Assembly: GCA_963542625.1 (NCBI GenBank)
Contig: CAUTXO010000014.1
Coordinates: forward strand, 1-34,213
Direction of reading: 5' to 3'
DNA: 34,213 nt
DNA from: CAUTXO01 sp963542625
Lineage (GTDB): Bacteria > Campylobacterota > Campylobacteria > Campylobacterales > SZUA-545
Shown piece after piece: positions 1 to 8,008 of the stretch. The notes below the pieces were generated by a model. That model was not told the origin of the DNA. It did not search any database and worked only from the letters and a program-made list of their open reading frames with translations. The position numbers and the translations under genes were made by a program. How positions within the stretch are numbered: the stretch's first letter is position 1; each line of letters opens with the position of its first letter.

Positions 1-200
1 TTTAGATCTAAGCCCCAGCTAGCGGTGGATCTTAGATCGATGGCGGGCAGGATCTAAAGGTAGAAGCGAGTTCTTAGGATCTTGGATCTTGCCAAGATCT
101 TGTCCGCTTCGAAAACCTTAGCGCTACCGTAAGATCTTAAGGATTTGTGCTACACCAAAGATCCCAGCCGCGCAAAATAAAATCCAGTGCGGTGGTAACT
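1..200. repeat. GATC-rich non-coding island downstream of hypF
   Basis: No gene is supported here. The stretch holds three AGATCT palindromes (near 4, 95 and 132) and several half-matching words (GGATCT, AGATCC) in under 170 bases. It lies just past the hypF stop. It matches the other GATC-rich islands in the window (around 6420-6570, 12566-12743 and 33699-33960) and is best read as one more member of that dispersed repeat family. I see no clear Rho-independent terminator. Confidence 0.6.
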
Positions 201-2357
201 TCAATCCGTCTTAAAATACGCCTGTCCGACGCACACGGATCCATCTCCAATGGCGATGCTAGATGGCAAGAAAAACCTTTTGCCGGCGCCATTTAGCTCC
301 TGAATGGTAAGTTCAAGTAGCGTTTTGTTTTGAAACACGCCGCCGCTAAGCACTACGTCGAGCTCGCTTTTAGCGCACACTTGAGCGATAATCGCCGCTA
401 GGGTGTTTAAAAACTTTGACGCAATCAGCGTTTTGCTGGTTTCCTTTAGGATCTCTAGGATCATCGCGTCATAATTAATGACGCCACTTTTTGAAATTTC
501 AAACGGATACGCGCCCTTGACGCTCTTGCTGTAAAAGCTTTCTATGACTAGCCCCGTTTGCCCTTCAAAGGTGTTAGCGCGCACAAAGCCGCCAAGATAC
601 GCCACAAGGTCAAAGATCCTGCCAACGGACGAGCTATAAACGGTGTTAATGTTTTTTGCGTGCATCGTGCTAAGCGTTTTGACAAGCGGGTTTGCCCTGT
701 CAAAAAGCCCAAGACCCAGCTCCAAAGATTTTGCAAGCGCTAGCCGGCTGATGTCTTTTACCGCCGCGTCGCCCCCGATTAGCTTTAGCGGCTTAAAAAA
801 CGCAACGCGCTTAAACCCGCGCCGCGTGGCGCGCAAAAACTCGCCGCCCCAAATGGTGCCGTCTGCGCCAAGCCCCGTGCCGTCAAAGGCCACGCCAAGC
901 ACCTTGCGGTCTATGCCGTGCTCGCACATCACGCTTAAAATGTGCGCGTGGTGGTGGAAAACCTTTTGCGAACGGCGTTTGTGCGCCCAAGCCGACGAAT
1001 AATAAAGCGGGTGCGCGTCGCAGCGCACATCCTTTGGCGCTAACCCGTAAAATTTTTTGAAGTTTTGAATGGTGCGCTCAAAACGCGCCGTGTTTTCAAG
1101 GGTGTTTAGATCCCCGATGTATGGCGAAGTGATGATGCTTTCCCCAGTAGAAAGCGCGATTTGCGACTTTTGATTTGCGCCAACGGCTAGGCAAGGCTTT
1201 GCGCGCGCGGGTAAAACAAGCGGAGCGTAACCCCTAGCAAAACGCAAAATAACGCGATGCCCACAGGCTTCTTGCACCACGCTATCATCAATTGGATTTA
1301 TAATTTTGCGGTTGTAATCTAGGCAAAAGCGCACGTTTAACTTACGCAAAAGCTCGGATCTTTCATAAATTATGCTCTCGCCTTTTAGGTTTGCGCTCGT
1401 TGCCACAAGCGGGGTTTTTGCGGCTTCTAAGATGAGCGCAAAATGCGCCGACGGCGGCAAAAAAACGCCTATTAGCGTGGTTTGCGGCGCCACTGCGTCT
1501 AGCTGGGCGGTTTTTTTTCTCACAAGCGTAATGGGGCGCTCTTTTGAAGTAATTAGATCCCTTTCAAAGGCGCTTAGGTGGGCGAACTTTTCAATCTGTG
1601 CAAGGCTTTTAAACATCACAGCAAGCGGTTTGTCCCCGCGATTTTTCATCTGCTTGATGTTTTGCACGCCCGCGCTATTAAAGGCGCCACACATTAGCAA
1701 AAACCCGCCAACGCCTTTTACCGCAAGCGTTTCTCCGTTTTTTAAAAGATCTGCAGACGTGGCTATGGCGTCCTTTGTTTTTAACGCTTTGCCGTGCTCG
1801 TATAGCGTAAATTTTGGCCCACACGCCTTGCAAGCAACCGGCTGGGCGTGATACATTCTAAGGCGCGGATCTTCATACTGCGCGCGGCAAAAATCGCACA
1901 TCGCAAAGCGCGCCATAGCGGTGTTTTTTCTATCGTATGGCGTGGCTTTGACGATGGAATATCTAGGCCCGCAATTGGTGCAATTGATGAGCCCATAGCG
2001 ATACCGCGGCGACGAAGCATCGGCAATTTCAGCTAGGCAATCATCGCAAACGGCAATATCGGGGCTAACCGTTGCTAGCCCCGCATCTTTTTTAGAGGGC
2101 AAGATCTTAAAGCCCGTCTCATTTTTTTGCCTTATGCGCGTAATGCTTATGGAGTGGATCTTTGCAAGGCGCGGCGGGTTTTGCAAGGCGCGTTTAAAGG
2201 CTTCAAGCGCCCCTTTTGCGCCTTCTACTTCCACGCTAACCGCGCCGTTTGTGTTAAAAACAAAACCCGCTAGCCCAAGATCTGCCGCCGTTTTGTAAAT
2301 AAACGGGCGAAAGCCAACGCCTTGAACGATACCTTTTATGTAAATTTTTAGTCTCAT
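201..2357 (-). CDS. hypF: HypF carbamoyltransferase, [NiFe]-hydrogenase maturation
   Basis: HypF uses carbamoyl phosphate and ATP to make the thiocarbamoyl group on HypE that becomes the cyanide ligands of the [NiFe]-hydrogenase active site; it acts in the cytoplasm. The 718-residue protein has the full family order. An acylphosphatase domain comes first (GVGFRPF, Arg17). Paired zinc fingers follow, with Cys pairs at 104/107, 126/129, 154/157 and 176/179. Then come a YrdC-like domain and a C-terminal Kae1-like domain with the HHHAH motif and a DGTGLGADGTIWGGE stretch. Length is close to the usual ~750. The ATG at 2357 sits downstream of a GATAAAAT -10-like box. The gene is divergent from the next one, and no other hyp or hydrogenase genes are in view. 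The implication is that the organism makes a [NiFe]-hydrogenase encoded elsewhere. Confidence 0.95.
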   Translation of the reverse strand: MRLKIYIKGIVQGVGFRPFIYKTAADLGLAGFVFNTNGAVSVEVEGAKGALEAFKRALQNPPRLAKIHSISITRIRQKNETGFKILPSKKDAGLATVSPDIAVCDDCLAEIADASSPRYRYGLINCTNCGPRYSIVKATPYDRKNTAMARFAMCDFCRAQYEDPRLRMYHAQPVACKACGPKFTLYEHGKALKTKDAIATSADLLKNGETLAVKGVGGFLLMCGAFNSAGVQNIKQMKNRGDKPLAVMFKSLAQIEKFAHLSAFERDLITSKERPITLVRKKTAQLDAVAPQTTLIGVFLPPSAHFALILEAAKTPLVATSANLKGESIIYERSELLRKLNVRFCLDYNRKIINPIDDSVVQEACGHRVILRFARGYAPLVLPARAKPCLAVGANQKSQIALSTGESIITSPYIGDLNTLENTARFERTIQNFKKFYGLAPKDVRCDAHPLYYSSAWAHKRRSQKVFHHHAHILSVMCEHGIDRKVLGVAFDGTGLGADGTIWGGEFLRATRRGFKRVAFFKPLKLIGGDAAVKDISRLALAKSLELGLGLFDRANPLVKTLSTMHAKNINTVYSSSVGRIFDLVAYLGGFVRANTFEGQTGLVIESFYSKSVKGAYPFEISKSGVINYDAMILEILKETSKTLIASKFLNTLAAIIAQVCAKSELDVVLSGGVFQNKTLLELTIQELNGAGKRFFLPSSIAIGDGSVCVGQAYFKTD

Positions 2358-2373
2358 TTTGCTGCTCGCGCAA

Positions 2374-2412
2374 ATTTTATCACAAAGCCTAAAGCCTTAA
2401 GTTTGATAAAAT
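2374..2412. promoter_or_regulatory. Divergent promoter pair between hypF and the TIGR03545-type gene
   Basis: Two copies of GATAAAAT face outward. One is on the minus strand (2381 down to 2374), about 17 bases upstream of the hypF ATG. The other is on the plus strand at 2405-2412, 20 bases upstream of the ATG at 2433. Both resemble the extended -10 element of Campylobacter sigma-70 promoters, which often lack a strong -35. A near-identical box (AATAAAAT) precedes the S4-domain gene at 9901. Confidence 0.5.
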
Positions 2413-2432
2413 ACGCATTTTTCGGAGGTCAT

Positions 2433-4805
2433 ATGTTTGCGCTTTTAAAAAATTTATTTTCGGCTCTTAACTCCGCGCAAAAACCGTATCAGGTGGCTTT
2501 GGCTTTGTCGCTTGGTTTGCTAAGCGGTTTTTTGCCACTTTTTACCCCGCTTAATTTTATTTTGCTGTTTTTTGTTTTTACGCTGAATATTCCGATAGGT
2601 CTTTACTTTGCAAGCCTTGCGGCGTTTGGGTTTGTTGGGTATTTTTTGGATCCACTATTCATCGCGCTTGGTGAGTTTATATTGACGCTAGATGCGCTAA
2701 ACGGCTTTTTCACAGCGCTTTACAACAACCCCTTTGCCCTTTGGACGAGCTTTAATTACACAGGCGTGATGGGTAGCTTTGTAGCCGGCTCTATCACAGC
2801 GTTTGTTGCGTTTTTTGTTTTCAAAGCCTTTGTGCCAAAGATCCGCGCCGTTCTTGAGCGCCTAGCGGCAAAATCCAAGCTCCTAGCGTGGCTAAACCCT
2901 TACAGTGACAAGAAGCTAAAAAAAATACCGGGAGCCATTCGGTGGTGGGGCGCGCTTGGGTTTATCGGCATTTTTGGCGGCGTTGCGGCGCTTTTGCTCC
3001 TTGTGCTAGATCCAGCGCTAAAGCTAGCGCTTGAAAAGGGCGTGGGTTTTGTGACGCGCACGGACGTAAAAATTAAGGATTTAGAGACAAAACTAGCCGA
3101 ACTTAGCCTTGAAATCAAAGGGATAAACGTCTATAAAAACGATGAAAAAACGCTGAAAATAGACAGGATCTTTTTTGCGGCAGATCCTAAGCACGCAGCG
3201 GCAAAAAAGCTAGACGTTACGCGGCTTGGCTTTGCAAACTTAGATCTTAACCCTGCTCAAGATCCAGCGCGCAAAAAGCCTATCGGCGGTAAAGATCTAA
3301 GTGCTGGCGCGGCGCAAGGCGGGGGTGGCGCGCAAACAGCGCAAAGTGCGCAAGCGCCAAAGTCCGCTCAAGATCTAAGCAAAAAAGAAAAGAGCGGCTT
3401 TGCTATGCCAAGCGCGAATTTTCCAAGTGTTGATGAGATCTTGGCAAAAGAAGGCGTTACATCGCTAAAAGAGCTTGCCGCCATAAAAGAAAACTCGCAA
3501 AAAATCAAAGAAAAATGGCAAGAGATCTCCGCGCGCGACCTAAATTCGCGCAAAATAGATGAATTTAAAGCGCGCTTTGACGAGTTAAAAAAGCTTAAAG
3601 TTAAAGACGCCGCTACGCTTTCAAGCGCCCTAAAGCAAGCTAGCGCGCTAAAAGACGACCTAAACGCCTATAAAGAGCACATCGAGAGCATTTCTAAAGA
3701 ATTTAAGGGCGATGAAAAAACGCTGCGGGGCTACATCGCCACCGCGCAAAGCTTGCCGCAAGCAGAATTTGCAAAGCTTGTGAAGAAGTATTCAAGCCTA
3801 ACAGGCGGTGGGCTTAACTTTGTTTCTACCTACATTAGCCCCGCGCTTTCTGGCTACCTAGCGCAAGGTTTGAAGTATTATGAAAAGCTAAAGCCATATC
3901 TAAAATCCAACGCAAAAGACGAGAAAAAGGACGAATTAAAGCGCAAAAAAGGCAGGTGGGTTAAGTTTAAAAACAAAAGCGCCTATCCCGGATTTTACAT
4001 ACGCAAAATAACGGGGAACGTCCTAGCGCAGGGCGTTTCTTACGATTTCATCGCGCAAGATATCACGAACGAGCAAAAGATCTTAAACAAACCCGCAACC
4101 GCAAAGCTCACCACGCAAGCAAAGGTGTTTAAAAATTTTGTCGTAACCGGGCTTTACGACACAAGGGGCAAAGAAAGCCTGATAGAAAGCCGCGCGCGCC
4201 TTGAGGACTTTCCGCGCAAAGAACTACTGACTTCAAACGACTTCGCCGTGAAAAAAAGCGTTTTAGACGCGCTTGGATACCTAAGGATTGCGGATCTAAC
4301 AAATCTAAGCGGCGATTTTAAGGTCGATTTTAAAGACACGAAAATGGCGATAGACGGTATGGATAATAAGACCGGCGAGATCTTAAACAGCGTGCTGGAT
4401 AAAATTAAAATTTTTAGCCTTAGTGGCAAGCTTGGCGGCAAGATCTACGCACCAAGCCTTGATGTGGTGAGCGATCTTGATAGGAAAATCGGCGCGGCGG
4501 TTTCTAGCGTGTTTGATGAAGAGCGCGCGAAGTTTGAAGCAGAGCTAAAAACTAAGCTAGAAACAATGCTGCGCGCGGAGCTTAAAAAAGCGAATTTGTC
4601 TGATGAAGAAATGCAGAAAATTGGCGGCGCGCTAAAGAGCAAGGAAGATTTTTACGCCGCTTTGAATAATGAGCTAGAGCAAAGATTTTCTAAAAAAGCG
4701 CTAGAAGAGCAACTCAAAAAAGAAACGGACAAGCTCATTAAAAAAGAAAGCAAAAAGCTTGAAGACAAGGCAAAAAAAGAATTGAAAAACCTTTTGAAGT
4801 TTTAG
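2433..4805 (+). CDS. Fused TIGR03546/TIGR03545-type membrane protein, function unknown
   Basis: The function of this family is not known. The N-terminal ~150 residues are hydrophobic, with several membrane segments and a DUF2062/TIGR03546 look (LSLGLLSGFLPLFTPLNFIL). Another membrane segment follows near residues 170-195, then a long, charged, helix- and coiled-coil-rich TIGR03545-like region ending in a Lys/Glu-rich tail. In many gammaproteobacteria these are two adjacent genes; here they form one 790-residue protein. I start it at the ATG at 2433 because GGAGG lies 4 bases upstream; a TTG 30 bases earlier falls inside the -10-like box. A low-complexity linker around residues 270-325 contains repeated QDP/QDL residues encoded by AAGATC words, so the dispersed GATC repeat has probably expanded inside it. 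An envelope role is likely from topology, but this is inference. Confidence 0.75.
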   Translation: MFALLKNLFSALNSAQKPYQVALALSLGLLSGFLPLFTPLNFILLFFVFTLNIPIGLYFASLAAFGFVGYFLDPLFIALGEFILTLDALNGFFTALYNNPFALWTSFNYTGVMGSFVAGSITAFVAFFVFKAFVPKIRAVLERLAAKSKLLAWLNPYSDKKLKKIPGAIRWWGALGFIGIFGGVAALLLLVLDPALKLALEKGVGFVTRTDVKIKDLETKLAELSLEIKGINVYKNDEKTLKIDRIFFAADPKHAAAKKLDVTRLGFANLDLNPAQDPARKKPIGGKDLSAGAAQGGGGAQTAQSAQAPKSAQDLSKKEKSGFAMPSANFPSVDEILAKEGVTSLKELAAIKENSQKIKEKWQEISARDLNSRKIDEFKARFDELKKLKVKDAATLSSALKQASALKDDLNAYKEHIESISKEFKGDEKTLRGYIATAQSLPQAEFAKLVKKYSSLTGGGLNFVSTYISPALSGYLAQGLKYYEKLKPYLKSNAKDEKKDELKRKKGRWVKFKNKSAYPGFYIRKITGNVLAQGVSYDFIAQDITNEQKILNKPATAKLTTQAKVFKNFVVTGLYDTRGKESLIESRARLEDFPRKELLTSNDFAVKKSVLDALGYLRIADLTNLSGDFKVDFKDTKMAIDGMDNKTGEILNSVLDKIKIFSLSGKLGGKIYAPSLDVVSDLDRKIGAAVSSVFDEERAKFEAELKTKLETMLRAELKKANLSDEEMQKIGGALKSKEDFYAALNNELEQRFSKKALEEQLKKETDKLIKKESKKLEDKAKKELKNLLKF

Positions 4806-4925
4806 TTTGGCGCGGTAAGCGGGCACGCGGGGCTTGCTTGGCGCGCTTGGTTTTGGCGCGCAGCGGGTGCTAGCGCGTGGTTTTTGTGGCACCGCGCGGT
4901 GGTTTAGGCAAGGCTAGGAGAGACT

Positions 4926-5171
4926 TTGGCAACGGTTACTTTGGCAAAATTATACGAACGGCAGGGGCATATTAGCGACGCTTTGGCAATCTACAAAAGC
5001 GTATTGGCGCAAGATCCAAGCAACAAGGAAGCCGCGCGCGCACTATGCCGCTTGCAAGATGACGACGAATTGCGGCAGGGCGTGGATCTAGCCCGGCTTG
5101 AATTTTTCATCGCGATGAAAGACGCCGCGCAGTTTGCGAGCTTTGAAGAATGGTTGGCGCTATGGAATTAA
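4926..5171 (+). CDS. Small TPR-like protein
   Basis: This 81-residue protein opens with one recognisable tetratricopeptide-like helix pair (LYERQGHISDALAIYK, then an LAQDPSNKEAA turn), a fold used for protein contacts. It has no signal peptide or membrane segment, so it is probably cytoplasmic. It starts at a TTG preceded by AGGAGAG at good spacing and overlaps the next gene by about 10 bases, so the two are probably translationally coupled and may work together. The 120 bases upstream hold nothing I recognise. The specific role is unknown. Confidence 0.7.
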   Translation: MATVTLAKLYERQGHISDALAIYKSVLAQDPSNKEAARALCRLQDDDELRQGVDLARLEFFIAMKDAAQFASFEEWLALWN

Positions 5172-5869
5172 AAGAGATAATACAAGACGTTTTGAATGAA
5201 TTTAGCACGAAAGAGCAGGAGCGCTTAAGGCAGGCAGAAATGGCGCAGCCGGCGCAGCAGACAGGCTTGGCAGGGCAAGCGCCGCATTTGCAGCAGCCGC
5301 AGGCGCAGTATTTGCAACAGGCACCGCATTTGCAGGAGATACAACAACTGCAAGCACCGCAGGCGTTAGCGCAAGGCGGGCAAGATCTTATGGGCTATGC
5401 GCCTATGGATCCAAGCAACGCACCGGCGCAAGATCCAAGCCCGGCTCAAGATCCAAGCCCTAATCGCCTTAGCGCAGATCTAAGCGCCGCGCACAACAAA
5501 CAGCCAAATGGCGCAGATCTTAAGCCTTCTACCTTTGGTGCAGCGCAAGATCTAAGCAGCAGCCGCGCAGCAAGTGAGCAAACGCAAAGCCTAGAAGCCG
5601 GGCAAAATAGTGTAAAAGAGCAGCTGATTAAAGATCTTGCCTTGCTTGCAAGACCAGCGCCCGCGCCCACAAGCCCCACGCACAAAAGCCAAAATGACGA
5701 AGCGCTTTTTTTGCAAGAGCTAAAATCCAGACTTCTTGTGCTTTTTGAAGGGCTAAGATCTAAAGATTTGGTTTTTGTAGAAGAAAAGGTGGATTTAATC
5801 ATCAACTTTCTTGAGCTTGTGCTTGCCAAAATAGAACACCGCCTAGATACCCTAAACGCAGAACGATAA
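5162..5869 (+). CDS. CiaD-like domain protein with Q/A-rich expanded linker
   Basis: The last ~50 residues (a LLVLFEGLRSKDLVFVEEKV stretch followed by IINFLELVLAKIEHRLDTL) resemble the C-terminal domain of Campylobacter CiaD, an effector/invasion-associated protein family in C. jejuni. The first ~20 residues form a short helix. Between them is a low-complexity linker rich in Gln, Ala and Pro, with repeated QDPS/QDLS/ADLS units encoded by AAGATC(C/T) words. I choose the ATG at 5162 over one 12 bases upstream because the protein then begins MELKEII and overlaps the TPR-like gene by about 10 bases. No signal peptide is visible. The family name rests on pattern memory; a role in host interaction here is not shown. 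Confidence 0.65.
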   Translation: MELKEIIQDVLNEFSTKEQERLRQAEMAQPAQQTGLAGQAPHLQQPQAQYLQQAPHLQEIQQLQAPQALAQGGQDLMGYAPMDPSNAPAQDPSPAQDPSPNRLSADLSAAHNKQPNGADLKPSTFGAAQDLSSSRAASEQTQSLEAGQNSVKEQLIKDLALLARPAPAPTSPTHKSQNDEALFLQELKSRLLVLFEGLRSKDLVFVEEKVDLIINFLELVLAKIEHRLDTLNAER

Positions 5870-5937
5870 TTCCTTACATCTAAATCCGCTGCGCAAAGTC
5901 AAAACTAGCTGAAAATTTTAGAATTAAGCCCGGTATT

Positions 5938-6384
5938 TTAGAGTGTTTGTTGTATTTGATGCTCTACAAATCCCGCGCTAAGCATTTTGTTCGGGGTTGT
6001 TCTTGATAGGAAAAAGAATTTTTTGAGTGCTAGTTTTTCTTTTGCGCCAATCTTATACGAGATGACTTTTAGGTAGTCTAGGATCTCGCGCGGGGGGATT
6101 TGCGTTTTTTGCGCTTGGCGGTTTAGAATGTAGCGCGGGATCTTGACCCTTTGGCGCAAAAAGCTGGCGCTAATTTTTTTAACAAGCCGGCAATTTCTCA
6201 CGCAGCAAAGCCGCGCAAACACAAAGGGCAGCCCGGTTTTTTCTTGCCAAAGCAAGGCAAGATCTAGGGCGGTTTTGTCTTCTAGCCAGAGCTTAAGCCC
6301 CCTATCGCCGATGACGACTTCTCCTTTTACGTTTAGGATCCGCGCTAGCTCGTTTGATGTGTTTGACGCCGCGTCAGCGCGCAA
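5938..6384 (-). pseudogene. mqnA: 5'-truncated remnant of mqnA (chorismate dehydratase)
   Basis: MqnA dehydrates chorismate to start futalosine-pathway menaquinone synthesis. This frame resembles only its C-terminal ~60%: SNTSNELARIL, the VVIGDRGLKLW stretch, a KTGLPFVFARLC motif, and the helical tail around YLKVISYKIGAKEKLALKKF. The first ~90-100 residues of the family (usual length near 225-230) are absent. Upstream the frame stays open without an ATG for about 20 more codons, then meets a stop inside a GATC-rich non-coding stretch. The only nearby start is a weak TTG at 6384. The tail also ends in unrelated-looking residues. I read it as a decayed gene fragment. If the organism relies on this pathway, an intact copy must exist elsewhere. 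Confidence 0.65.
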
Positions 6385-6419
6385 GCTTTTGGCGGGGATT
6401 GCATTTATTTGATGGCTAG

Positions 6420-6570
6420 GATCGGCTAGATCTTGTGCCTTCCGCTACCTTTGCTTTGTGCTTGGATCTTGGCGCGCACGAGCAGATCTAGATCTATGTG
6501 CGGCGCACCAGATCCAGCGGGTGTGGATCTAGATCTATTAGCGGATTAGCGCCAGCACCGGATCTAGCGG
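6420..6570. repeat. GATC-rich island between htrA and the mqnA remnant
   Basis: Four AGATCT palindromes occur in about 110 bases, two of them fused as AGATCTAGATCT (6484-6495), together with several GGATCT/AGATCC words. There is no coding evidence. The island occupies the place where the 5' half of mqnA would be expected, so repeat-associated rearrangement may have removed it. Confidence 0.6.
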
Positions 6571-6576
6571 TGGCGG

Positions 6577-7941
6577 TTAAAAAATCGCCACGAAGATATT
6601 GCCACCGCGGTAGATGAAAAACCTCTTTTTGCCGCTTTTTGCCAGAGCCTTTTTAAGATCTTTGATGTTTTTAATTTCTGTTTGCTCTACCTGCACCACA
6701 ACGTCGCCTATTTGCAAGCCAAAATTCGACGAGCGCGCGCCGTTTTGTGTGCTTGTTAGCATTACGCCTTGCAAATCGTTTGGCAATCTAAACCGCGCGC
6801 GAAGCCCCGTGTCTAGATCCTTAAACGTGAAGTTGCCGTGATTTAAAACGCCCGAAATATCCGCGGCGGTTTCCGCAAGATTTACCTTTACGGCTAAGAT
6901 CTGCCCGTTTCTTGCGATTTTTAATTCTATGACGCTGCGAATGTTTTTGTTACCGATGATGTTGCGAAGCTCGTCCGTGCTATTTATCCTAACGCCATCT
7001 ACTTCTAAGATCAAATCGCCCCTAAGCAGCCCCGCGTTTTGCGCCGGGGAGTCTTTGGAAACGCTCGTAATTAGCACGCCGTGATCTTGCTTGTAGTAGT
7101 TTGAGAGCTCCCTATCTAGCTGGCCTATCGTTATGCCAAGCCGCGCCCTTTGATACACGCCCTTTTCTATGAGCGCCTTTGCAATGCGCGCGACCATATT
7201 TGACGGAATGGAAAAGCCAACGCCGTTGCTGCCGCCGCCGCGGGTTAAAATGGCGCTGTTTATGCCTACCAAAAAGCCAAGCGAATTCACAAGTGCGCCG
7301 CCTGAGTTGCCGGGGTTAATCGGCGCGTCGGTTTGCAAAAAGTCTTCGTATTCATTGATGCCGATTGAGTTGCGGTTGGTGGCGGAGATTATGCCTGATG
7401 TTACCGTCTCGCCTATGCCAAAGGGATTGCCGATGGCAAAAACAAGGTCGCCTACTTCTATTTTGTCTGAATCATAAAAGCTCATATAGCTAAGATCTTT
7501 GGCTTGGATCTTGATGACGGCAAGGTCGCTTTTGGGGTCGGCGCCGACGATGCGCGCTTCGTATTCTTTGTTGCTGCCGCTAAGCTGCACGATGACTTTT
7601 TGCGCGCCGTCTATTACGTGGTTGTTTGTAACGATGTAGCCGTCTTTTGAGATGATGACGCCAGATCCTAGCGAGCTTTGGCGGCGGCGCCCGTAGTGGT
7701 TGTAATCGTCAAAAAACTGTCTAAAGAAAGGATCTTGAAACACTTGGTTTTCATTTAAGCCGGCGGTTTTTTCTGCCGCTATGCTAACGACGGATCGCTT
7801 CGCTAGCTTCAAAACGCTTGAATAAGATAGCAATTTATCAGATGGTGTGGGGTTTTCTCGTTGAACGTCCTTGCTTACTAGATCAACGTCAAAGGCAAAA
7901 GCCACCGCCGCCGCCACAAAAAAAGAAACAAGCTTTTTCAT
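6577..7941 (-). CDS. htrA: HtrA/DegP periplasmic serine protease-chaperone
   Basis: HtrA degrades and refolds damaged envelope proteins. In Campylobacter it is also secreted and cleaves host junction proteins. The 454-residue protein has an N-terminal signal peptide (a Lys-Lys start, a hydrophobic run, and Ala-Phe-Ala near residue 16) and a trypsin-like domain with the full triad: His108 in TNNHVIDG, Asp139 in DPKSDLAVIK and Ser213 in PINPGNSGGALVN. Two PDZ domains follow. Length matches the family. The ATG at 7941 has AAAGGA upstream. It stands alone between typA and the GATC island. No defect is visible. Confidence 0.95.
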   Translation of the reverse strand: MKKLVSFFVAAAVAFAFDVDLVSKDVQRENPTPSDKLLSYSSVLKLAKRSVVSIAAEKTAGLNENQVFQDPFFRQFFDDYNHYGRRRQSSLGSGVIISKDGYIVTNNHVIDGAQKVIVQLSGSNKEYEARIVGADPKSDLAVIKIQAKDLSYMSFYDSDKIEVGDLVFAIGNPFGIGETVTSGIISATNRNSIGINEYEDFLQTDAPINPGNSGGALVNSLGFLVGINSAILTRGGGSNGVGFSIPSNMVARIAKALIEKGVYQRARLGITIGQLDRELSNYYKQDHGVLITSVSKDSPAQNAGLLRGDLILEVDGVRINSTDELRNIIGNKNIRSVIELKIARNGQILAVKVNLAETAADISGVLNHGNFTFKDLDTGLRARFRLPNDLQGVMLTSTQNGARSSNFGLQIGDVVVQVEQTEIKNIKDLKKALAKSGKKRFFIYRGGNIFVAIF

Positions 7942-8008
7942 TTAGATCCTTTGCTATCTTGCTTTTGTTGCCATTTTAATTCCGCGTTTTTAACGGCTGT
8001 TTAACCCG

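Noticed and set aside
6100..6412. Plus-strand open frame of about 89 codons opposite the mqnA remnant
   Set aside because: Low-complexity Ser/Arg-rich translation without a ribosome binding site; antisense shadow.
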